Source: Sphingomonas sp.
GTDB taxonomy: Bacteria; Pseudomonadota; Alphaproteobacteria; Sphingomonadales; Sphingomonadaceae
Assembly (NCBI GenBank): GCA_019247755.1
Contig: JAFBAM010000264.1
Location: 1-7,841, forward strand
Length of the DNA: 7,841 bases
Reading direction: 5' to 3'
The notes under the pieces are model-generated. The model was not told the origin of the DNA and searched no databases. It saw nothing but the letters and a program-made list of their open reading frames with translations. Below, piece after piece: positions 1-5,267 of this stretch; positions within the stretch are counted from its first letter, which is position 1; each line of letters starts with the position of its first letter. The translations under genes and the position numbers were made by a program.

Positions 1-275
1 CTCGGCGATCCTTCGTCTTCGAAGCGCTTGCAGTACGGGCAGAAGAGCGAGCCGATTTCGACCAGCTTCACCTTGGCGTTGGGGTTGCCCATCATGAAAC
101 CAGCGGAGGTCTCATTGGCCACGTCGGCCCAGGTGCCGCCAGGCGGCGGGTTGGCCTGGGTGATCTTCACGCTTTCGTTCGCGGCCGTCGTGCCGCCAGC
201 GGCACTCTTGTCCTTGTTGCAGGCGGTGAGCGCCAAGGCAGCAACGGCACAGGTCAGGAGAATGGGGGCCTTCAT
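1..275 (-). CDS. DsbA-family thioredoxin-fold lipoprotein, 5' part (cut by left edge)
   Basis: The first 91 codons are visible. The protein begins MKAPILLTCAVAALALTAC: a short basic start, a hydrophobic stretch and a lipobox (LTAC) with the lipidated cysteine at residue 19, so it should be a periplasm-facing lipoprotein. A flexible Ala/Gly/Thr linker follows (about 20-40), then a thioredoxin-fold entry with FCPYCK at residues 78-83. The redox pair is Cys79/Cys82. Members of this family form or exchange disulfides in envelope proteins. CPYC differs from the CPHC of classical DsbA and resembles DsbG and glutaredoxins, so oxidase versus isomerase activity cannot be decided here. The start is supported by GGAG at 283-286, seven bases ahead of the ATG; this lies inside the end of the DUF721 gene, whose stop is three bases upstream, so the two are co-transcribed and probably translationally coupled. 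The C-terminal part is outside the window. Confidence 0.85.
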   Translation of the reverse strand, partial: MKAPILLTCAVAALALTACNKDKSAAGGTTAANESVKITQANPPPGGTWADVANETSAGFMMGNPNAKVKLVEIGSLFCPYCKRFEDEGSP

Positions 276-278
276 TCA

Positions 279-821
279 CTAGCTCCGGTTGATCACGGGT
301 ATCGGCTCGTCACCCGGGTCGAGCGACGGAGGGCCGCTGCTAGCCGCAATTTGCGATGCAAGCGACTCCAGACAGGCGCGGAGCTCCGGATCGGCGATTT
401 CGCGCAGGCCCTCGCCAAGCTCCTTAGGTACGGGCCGGAGCTGCGGCCGCTCGGGTCTCGGAGCAGGCGCGGGGGGCCGGCCCTGCTTGAAGACGATGCG
501 GTTGATCGCCGTGTAACCGAAGAAGCGGTTGACCCGCTCGACGATCATCGGGGTCAGGTGCTGGATCAGCGGGGCATGCGCGCCATCAACCATAAGTGTC
601 AGCGCTCCGCCGACCTTCTTGCCCGCGGGAAACTTGATCGATTCGGGACAAGAGGCCTTGGCGTATCGCTCGCCGACGATCTCAGCCCAGCGGCTGACGA
701 TCGAGCTTTGGATGAAGCCGAAGCGCCGGAACGACTGGCCGCCAACGTCGGCCACCAGATCGCCCGCCGCGCGTGCACGGCAGCTTCGCGGCGAATCTTC
801 TTGCCCCTTCCTCTTCGACAT
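279..821 (-). CDS. dciA: DUF721 family protein, probable DciA-type DnaB helicase loader
   Basis: A 180-residue protein of the DUF721 family, whose characterised members (DciA) load the replicative helicase DnaB in bacteria that lack DnaC or DnaI. The family core covers about residues 20-115. It begins with a GGQSFRRFGF-type segment and the helix SSIVSRWAEIVGERYA (39-54), continues with the strand GGALTLMVDG (71-80), the helix LIQHLTPMIVERVNRFFGY (85-103), and ends in the strand INRIVFKQG (106-114). These are the KH-like fold elements of the family. The tail (115-180) is proline-rich and probably disordered. The start is uncertain: ATG at 821 has a GAAGG only two bases ahead, while an in-frame ATG at 839 would add six residues (MACSKA) and has no good ribosome site. 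The reading frame stays open far upstream across mutY, but that extension is antisense to a solid gene. It is followed at once by the DsbA-like gene and diverges from mutY. Function as DciA is inferred from family membership. Confidence 0.85.
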   Translation of the reverse strand: MSKRKGQEDSPRSCRARAAGDLVADVGGQSFRRFGFIQSSIVSRWAEIVGERYAKASCPESIKFPAGKKVGGALTLMVDGAHAPLIQHLTPMIVERVNRFFGYTAINRIVFKQGRPPAPAPRPERPQLRPVPKELGEGLREIADPELRACLESLASQIAASSGPPSLDPGDEPIPVINRS

Positions 822-848
822 CGCCTTCGAGCATGCCATAGCGACTAT

Positions 849-1844
849 GTGACCGCCAATGCCGTGAACCGCCTTCTCCAACATTATGTGGATAACTTCA
901 GGCGCTTGCCGTGGCGCTCGCCGCCAGGTGCTGCGCCGCCCGATCCTTACCGCGTCTGGCTGAGCGAGGTGATGCTTCAACAGACCACCGTCGCGACCGT
1001 AACACGACGCTTTGAGAGGTTCATCGAGCGGTGGCCGACGATCGAGGCACTCGCGGCCGCGAGCGATGAGGACATCCTCTCCGAATGGGCGGGGCTCGGC
1101 TATTATGCCCGCGCCCGCAACCTGATCGCCTGCGCTCGCGAAGTTGCGACGCGTGGGGCCTTTCCGAACACTGCCGCGGAACTGTCCGAGCTTCCCGGGA
1201 TCGGCGCCTACACATCCGCCGCCATCGCCGCGATTGCGTTCGGAGAGCAAGCGCCGGCGGTGGACACGAATGTCGAGCGGGTCGTGGCGAGGGTGCACGG
1301 GTTGAAGCGGCCCTCCCGCAACGAGATAAAGCGGCTCGTCCTCAACGTGATGCCCGTCGACCGTCCGGGCGATTTCGTCCAGGCGATGATGGATCTTGGC
1401 GCCACCATCTGCCGGCCAAGGAACCCGCGCTGCGCCGATTGCCCGTTCCGCAAGGATTGCGCCGCTTTCGAGAGCGGCGATCTGGAGGCCTTTTCTCAGC
1501 GCCGCCTTCGAGCGCAAAGGCCGCACAAGCACGGTGTCGCCTACTGGATTGAACGCGCCGGTTCGGTCTGGCTGGTCAGGCGCCCGGCCAAAGGGCTCCT
1601 GGGCGGCATGGCCGCGCTGCCCGGCGGCGAGTGGTCGGCCGACGCGCCGGCGCCGGTCAACTCGATAGGCACCGTGCGTCACGTCTTCACGCACTTCTCC
1701 CTCGACCTTGCGGTCGTGCCGCGAAGCGAACCGGAAGGCGAGGGATGGTGGCATCCCCTCGACCGCATCGGCGAGGCCGGACTTCCGACGCTTTACAAGC
1801 GGGCCGCCGAGCTGGCGCTGGCGGAACAACGGCATGCCGCCTGA
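849..1844 (+). CDS. mutY: A/G-specific adenine DNA glycosylase MutY
   Basis: A 331-residue MutY, a normal length. It removes adenine mispaired with 8-oxoguanine in the GO repair pathway. In order: the N-terminal LPWR (20-23); the catalytic Glu40 in LSEVMLQQT; the helix-hairpin-helix LPGIGAYTSAAIAAIAFG (115-132); the catalytic Asp139 in VDTNVERVV; and the [4Fe-4S] ligands Cys188, Cys195, Cys198 and Cys204 with the classic C-x6-C-x2-C-x5-C spacing. The C-terminal third holds a NUDIX-like 8-oxoG recognition domain (about 226-325), including GLLGGMAALPGGEW and HVFTHFSL. There is no in-frame ATG near the N-terminus. GTG at 849 gives VTANAVNRLL and fits the family; GTG at 864 is the alternative. 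Neither has a strong ribosome site. The frame is open upstream to 351, but that part is antisense to the DUF721 gene. It overlaps nudC by 11 bases. Confidence 0.95.
   Translation: MTANAVNRLLQHYVDNFRRLPWRSPPGAAPPDPYRVWLSEVMLQQTTVATVTRRFERFIERWPTIEALAAASDEDILSEWAGLGYYARARNLIACAREVATRGAFPNTAAELSELPGIGAYTSAAIAAIAFGEQAPAVDTNVERVVARVHGLKRPSRNEIKRLVLNVMPVDRPGDFVQAMMDLGATICRPRNPRCADCPFRKDCAAFESGDLEAFSQRRLRAQRPHKHGVAYWIERAGSVWLVRRPAKGLLGGMAALPGGEWSADAPAPVNSIGTVRHVFTHFSLDLAVVPRSEPEGEGWWHPLDRIGEAGLPTLYKRAAELALAEQRHAA
883..895 (-). promoter_or_regulatory. DnaA-box nonamer overlapping a possible -10 element upstream of the DUF721/dciA gene
   Basis: Read on the minus strand, 895-887 is TTATCCACA, identical to the strongest E. 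coli DnaA box (R1). Overlapping it by two bases, 888-883 reads CATAAT, five of six matches to a sigma-70 -10 element. No good -35 is seen 16-18 bases further upstream, so the promoter half of the call is weak. The predicted RNA start would lie near 877-876, giving a leader of about 38-56 bases before the DUF721 start codon. The site lies inside mutY codons 13-16 (Tyr-Val-Asp-Asn), so coding constraint could also explain the sequence. Confidence 0.35.
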
Positions 1845-2679
1845 CGCCTTCTTCACCGGTCCCGGTCTGGATCGCGCGGATCACCTGCGCTCGCGGCCGG
1901 AAGAGCTTGCCGCACTTGCCGCTCACCCCGATGCGCTCGAGCTCGTCTGGCGGGACGGGCTTCCGGCGATGGACGATGAAGGACGGCTCATTTGGCAGCC
2001 CATGGCCGATGCGCCCCTGTTCCTCGGTCTCGACGGCGATGCGCCGCGCTTCTCGGCTTTGGCCGAGCCGGCCGCCATGGCGTTCAGCGTGCTGCCGTTG
2101 ATCGCCGGGCTGCATGCCGGCGACGCTCCGTTGTTCGCCGCGGCCCTGAGCCTCGCGCGCTGGCACGCCCGCCATCTCTATTGCGCCAACTGCGGTCACG
2201 ATACGCGGCTGATCCGCGGCGGCTGGTCACGTTCCTGCCCGCGCTGTTCAGCCGAACATTTCCCACGGGTCGACCCGGTTGCGATCATGCTGGTCGAGTG
2301 GGAAGGCTCGGTGCTCCTTGGCCGCCAACCGCATTACCCACCCGGTCGTTATTCGGCGCTTGCCGGCTTCATCGAGGCGGGTGAATCGATCGAGGACGCC
2401 GTCAGGCGCGAGGTGAAGGAGGAGGCCGGCATCGTCGTCACCGACGTGACCTATGTCGCTAGCCAGCCCTGGCCCTTCCCCTCGTCACTGATGATCGGCT
2501 GCCTCGCCAAGGCAGCGTCGAGCGAGCTGACCATCGACAGGACCGAGCTCGATGATGCGCGCTGGTTCACGCGAGATGAGGTCGAGCGTGCCATTCGCGG
2601 CGACGAGAACGCGCCGTTTCAGCCGCCGCCGCGAACTGCGATTGCGCGGACCTTGTTCGAGCATTGGCTGGGCGCTTGA
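1834..2679 (+). CDS. nudC: NAD(+)/NADH diphosphatase NudC (NUDIX hydrolase)
   Basis: A 281-residue NudC. It hydrolyses NADH/NAD+ to the mononucleotides, and family members also remove NAD caps from RNA 5' ends. An N-terminal domain (1-110) is followed by a four-cysteine zinc ribbon: Cys117, Cys120, Cys135 and Cys138. Next comes the NUDIX core, with a complete NUDIX box at 178-200 (Gly178, Glu184, then REVKEEAGI at 192-200, matching G-x5-E-x7-REUxEExGU). The diagnostic NudC signature SQPWPFP follows at 210-216 and separates this enzyme from other NUDIX hydrolases. ATG 1834 lies inside the end of mutY, giving an ATGCCGCCTGA overlap. The ribosome site is poor, so translation is probably coupled to mutY. 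The joint arrangement suggests co-expression of a DNA-oxidation repair glycosylase and a nicotinamide-nucleotide hydrolase. Confidence 0.94.
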   Translation: MPPDAFFTGPGLDRADHLRSRPEELAALAAHPDALELVWRDGLPAMDDEGRLIWQPMADAPLFLGLDGDAPRFSALAEPAAMAFSVLPLIAGLHAGDAPLFAAALSLARWHARHLYCANCGHDTRLIRGGWSRSCPRCSAEHFPRVDPVAIMLVEWEGSVLLGRQPHYPPGRYSALAGFIEAGESIEDAVRREVKEEAGIVVTDVTYVASQPWPFPSSLMIGCLAKAASSELTIDRTELDDARWFTRDEVERAIRGDENAPFQPPPRTAIARTLFEHWLGA

Positions 2680-2753
2680 AGCCCGGCAAAGTCGCCCTTA
2701 AGAGGCGGCGCAAATCCGCTTATTCCTCATCCTGACACCAACAGGGAAACTCC

Positions 2754-3425
2754 ATGGACGATCGCTTCAATACCATTGCCGGCTGGGTGCTGTTCGCGGG
2801 CATCGTCGCCTTGGGTTCGTCGATCGTCGCCGGTGAATTGTTCCACTCCGAGCGCCCCGAGAAGATGGGTTACCCGATCGAGGGCGTCGCTCAGGAAGGC
2901 GAGGGCGGAGCCGTCGCCGAGCAGCCGATCGAGGTCTATCTCGCCAAGGCCGATGTCACCAAGGGCCAGCAGGTCTTCAACAAGTGCGCGGCCTGCCACA
3001 ATGCCGACAAGGGCGGCGCCAACCAGCTTGGGCCCAACCTCTGGGACGTGATCGGTGAGCCGATCGGACAGGGCAAGGGCTTCGCTTTCTCCGACGCGCT
3101 GTCGAAGAAGGGTGGCACCTGGAATTGGGACAATCTCGCCCAGTGGCTGAGCAGTCCCAAGGCCTTCGCGCCCGGCACCAAGATGACCTTCGCGGGGCTC
3201 AGCAACCCGCAGGACAAGGCCGATGTCATCGCCTTCCTGAACTCGCATAGCGACGCGCCCAAGCCGCTTCCGGCGGCGCCGGCAGCGACTGCTGCCGCCA
3301 AGCCGGGCGAGGGGCCTAACAACGGCCCGCAGAAGGCGGAGAAGGAGCCGACCCTTCCGGCCGGCGCTGCTCAGACCTCGCCGACGACCAGTGGCGGCGA
3401 CGCGGGCGGCAAGACGAAGCCCTAA
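2754..3425 (+). CDS. Membrane-anchored class I cytochrome c (CycM-like) with an extended low-complexity C-terminus
   Basis: A 223-residue protein with one N-terminal hydrophobic helix (about 8-27, GWVLFAGIVALGSSIVAGEL). It looks like an uncleaved anchor holding the haem domain on the periplasmic face. The haem site is CAACH at 78-82 (Cys78, Cys81, His82) and the probable axial methionine is Met144 in PGTKMTF, as in class I cytochromes c2. The helix DKADVIAFLNSHS (154-166) closes the fold. Such proteins (CycM type) carry electrons from the bc1 complex to terminal oxidases. Residues 168-223 are a Pro/Ala/Gly/Lys-rich tail absent from a minimal CycM, function unknown. The start has AGGG at 2743-2746, seven bases ahead of ATG. 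The 74-base gap from nudC holds only a weak promoter-like pair (TTAAGA near 2699, TTATTC near 2721), so independent transcription is possible but unproven. Confidence 0.93.
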   Translation: MDDRFNTIAGWVLFAGIVALGSSIVAGELFHSERPEKMGYPIEGVAQEGEGGAVAEQPIEVYLAKADVTKGQQVFNKCAACHNADKGGANQLGPNLWDVIGEPIGQGKGFAFSDALSKKGGTWNWDNLAQWLSSPKAFAPGTKMTFAGLSNPQDKADVIAFLNSHSDAPKPLPAAPAATAAAKPGEGPNNGPQKAEKEPTLPAGAAQTSPTTSGGDAGGKTKP

Positions 3426-3434
3426 GCCGCTTCG
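3415..3434. terminator. Short inverted repeat across convergent gene ends, possible bidirectional terminator
   Basis: CGAAGC (3415-3420) is the perfect reverse complement of GCTTCG (3429-3434), with an 8-base loop that contains the TAA stop of the cytochrome gene. The LOG gene's stop lies two bases beyond, so one hairpin serves the ends of both converging genes. The stem is only six base pairs and neither side has a T-tract, so intrinsic termination would be weak. Confidence 0.28.
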
Positions 3435-3435
3435 A

Positions 3436-4335
3436 TCACTCGGGCGGCGCGGTCTGGACCAGCGGCGCCGCGGGATGATCGGCGTAGAATTTCGTCACAA
3501 ACTCCCAGGCTTCGTTGGCATCCTCGGTCCAGTGGATGAGGTCGAGGTCGTGCGGCGCGATCACGCCCTCCTCTACCAGGCCCTCGAAATCGACGACACG
3601 CGTCCAGAATTCGCGGCCGAAGAGGAGGATCGGGAGCGGACGAACTTTGCCTGTCTGGATCAGCGTTAGAAGCTCGAACATCTCATCGAACGTCCCGAAC
3701 CCGCCGGGGAACACCGCGACCGCCCGCGCGCGAAGCAGGAAGTGCATCTTCCTCAGCGCGAAATAGTGGAATTGGAAGCTGAGGTCCGGGGTCACGTAGC
3801 GGTTGGGCATCTGCTCATGGGGAAGCACGATGTTGAGACCGATCGATTCATGCCCCTCGTCGGCCGCGCCGCGGTTGGCGGCTTCCATGATCGACGGACC
3901 CCCGCCCGAGCAGACGACGAAATGCTTCTTGCCTTCCTCGTCGCAACCGCAGCGGCTGGCGAGCCGGGCTAGCTCGCGCGCGATTTCGTAATAATGAGCC
4001 TTGGCCTTCAGCCGCTCGGCGATCTTCTCTTGGGTAGGGTTGGTCGCGGCGGCGACCAGCGCATCGGCCATCTCCGGCGAGGGAATCCGCGCCGAGCCAT
4101 AGAAGACGAAGGTCGATCCGATATTGGCCTCGTTGAGAAGCAGCTCTGGCTTCAGCAGCTCCAGCTGGAAGCGGACAGGGCGCAGGTCCTCGCGCAGCAG
4201 GAACTCGGTGTCCTGGTACGCCAGCTTGTAAGCCGAGCTCTCGGTCTGCGGCACGGAGGGCACATGCTCTGCAGCGCGTGCCTCGACCTTGGAGGTCGGG
4301 AAAATGCGCTTCGGCGGTAACGGTTGTGAAGTCAT
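3436..4335 (-). CDS. LOG family protein (TIGR00730 type), probable nucleoside 5'-monophosphate phosphoribohydrolase
   Basis: A 299-residue Rossmann-type LOG ("lysine decarboxylase-like") protein. LOG enzymes release the free base from cytokinin riboside 5'-monophosphates, and bacterial members also hydrolyse AMP-like nucleotides. The core runs from about residue 73 (GSTFVFYGSARIP). It contains the nucleotide loop CSGGGPSIMEAANRGA (142-157), Arg195-Lys196 in FALRKMHF, and the hallmark PGGFGTFDE (210-218), which carries the catalytic Arg/Glu environment. The first 70 residues plus an insertion around 95-120 make this the long form common in alphaproteobacteria, rather than the roughly 190-residue plant-like form. 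The old name lysine decarboxylase does not fit this family. The ATG has no Shine-Dalgarno sequence, but a good promoter places the RNA start at or near the ATG, so the message is probably leaderless. The gene stands alone. Confidence 0.92.
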   Translation of the reverse strand: MTSQPLPPKRIFPTSKVEARAAEHVPSVPQTESSAYKLAYQDTEFLLREDLRPVRFQLELLKPELLLNEANIGSTFVFYGSARIPSPEMADALVAAATNPTQEKIAERLKAKAHYYEIARELARLASRCGCDEEGKKHFVVCSGGGPSIMEAANRGAADEGHESIGLNIVLPHEQMPNRYVTPDLSFQFHYFALRKMHFLLRARAVAVFPGGFGTFDEMFELLTLIQTGKVRPLPILLFGREFWTRVVDFEGLVEEGVIAPHDLDLIHWTEDANEAWEFVTKFYADHPAAPLVQTAPPE

Positions 4336-4341
4336 GGGCGC

Positions 4342-4370
4342 GAGTTAGCCGCAAAGATTCACGCCGTCAC
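4342..4370 (-). promoter_or_regulatory. Promoter of the LOG gene, Caulobacter-type housekeeping consensus, leaderless
   Basis: On the minus strand GTGACGG (4370-4364), 14 bases, then GCTAACTC (4349-4342). The published Caulobacter housekeeping consensus is TTGACGS, 10-14 bases, GCTANAWC. The match is 6 of 7 and 7 of 8 positions with an allowed spacer. Only six bases separate the -10 block from the ATG at 4335, so transcription should begin on or next to the start codon. This agrees with the lack of a ribosome site. The match is seen in the sequence; activity is inferred. Confidence 0.5.
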
Positions 4371-4439
4371 CCTCGCTTGGCATGGCGGACATTGCGCGCT
4401 TGCCGCAGCCGTGAAACAACCGTGCGAAGGGGAGGGGCG

Positions 4440-5267
4440 ATGGTCGACTTCTTCTATGGTCTGCCGATCTGGGTGGCGACGATCCTGGTGCTCGGCGCCG
4501 CGCTCGCGGTCGGGCTCGGGAGCAGCTTTGGCCTCCGCTACATCTTCCACCGCCAGTCGACGACGGAGGACACCCAGACCGCGCTCAGCCTGATGCAGGT
4601 GGTCGCGGCCTATATCGGCATCCTCATCGCCTTTGCCGGCGTTCAAGTGTGGCAGGACTTCTCCGATGCGGAGAATGCCGTTCATCGCGAGGCGGCTTCT
4701 GCTTCGCAACTTTACCGCGACCTCGCGACTTACGGGCCCGAGACCTTTCCCGCGCGGCAGGAGCTTCGTCTCTACATCGACACGGTCGTTCGCGACGAAT
4801 GGCCGCTTCTGAAACATGGCAAGTCGAGCGAGCGCACCGACGTTACGTTGTTCAAGTTGTTCAGCTCGGTGGGGCAGCTGCACCCTGCCGATGGCCGTGA
4901 GACGACCATCTATGCGGGCATCTTCGGCAATCTCAACGAGCTGGTCGGGTTCAGGCGCGATCGGCTGATCCACAGCGAATCCGGAATGCCGATCATCTTG
5001 TGGATCGTCGCTTTGTTCGGCTCGGTGCTGATCGTCTCCTACACCGCGACCTTCCGCTACAACCGCACCAACGTCATCATGATCTCGGGCATCTCCCTCG
5101 CGCTCGGCCTAGTCTTCCTCTTCATCCTGGTCGTCGACCGTCCCTTCATGGGCAGTTTCAGCGTCAGCAGCGATGAATTGTCCGGTCTCTCGGCCCGGTT
5201 CGACACGATCGACAGCTTGAGCCGGGCGAGCGCGACCGAAGCCGCGCCCACGCCGGCCAAGCCTTAG
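4440..5267 (+). CDS. DUF4239-type integral membrane protein
   Basis: A 275-residue membrane protein. Two hydrophobic helices at the N-terminus (about 8-34 and 50-70) and two near the C-terminus (about 182-203 and 210-232) flank a roughly 105-residue polar region (72-178) that is helical and charged. The last helix runs into VVDRPFMGSF (231-240), the Asp-x-Pro-Phe-x-Gly ending I associate with the DUF4239 (bestrophin-like) family. The biochemical role of that family is not established, and the channel likeness is only inferred. A charged tail rich in Ser/Ala/Pro follows (241-275). ATG 4440 is preceded by a purine-rich GGGGAGGGG tract ending three bases before it, a strong ribosome site that outweighs an in-frame GTG at 4422 and an ATG at 4278. 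It diverges from the LOG gene across 104 bases, and its stop overlaps that of creD by four bases. Confidence 0.82.
   Translation: MVDFFYGLPIWVATILVLGAALAVGLGSSFGLRYIFHRQSTTEDTQTALSLMQVVAAYIGILIAFAGVQVWQDFSDAENAVHREAASASQLYRDLATYGPETFPARQELRLYIDTVVRDEWPLLKHGKSSERTDVTLFKLFSSVGQLHPADGRETTIYAGIFGNLNELVGFRRDRLIHSESGMPIILWIVALFGSVLIVSYTATFRYNRTNVIMISGISLALGLVFLFILVVDRPFMGSFSVSSDELSGLSARFDTIDSLSRASATEAAPTPAKP

Noticed and set aside
351..848. N-terminal extension of the mutY frame up to an ATG at 351.
   Set aside because: It is antisense to the DUF721 gene and the extra 166 residues are Arg-rich and unlike any MutY N-terminus; family alignment supports a start near 849.
279..1856. A 525-codon minus-strand open frame covering the whole of mutY antisense.
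   Set aside because: Only its last 180 or so codons (from 821 or 839) resemble a real protein (DUF721). The rest is antisense to mutY, whose catalytic and iron-sulfur motifs are intact, and is open because GC-rich third positions disfavour stops on the opposite strand.
2690..2707. Possible terminator after nudC (CGCC/GGCG around CTTAAG).
   Set aside because: Only four stem pairs and no T-tract, so not supported as a terminator.
3436..4335. Annotation of the LOG gene as lysine decarboxylase.
   Set aside because: PGGFGTFDE and GGGPSIMEA are LOG phosphoribohydrolase motifs; there is no PLP-dependent decarboxylase domain.
3848..4354. A 168-codon minus-strand frame overlapping the LOG gene in another frame.
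   Set aside because: Arg/Ala-rich composition and no family features; the overlapping LOG frame has clear motifs.
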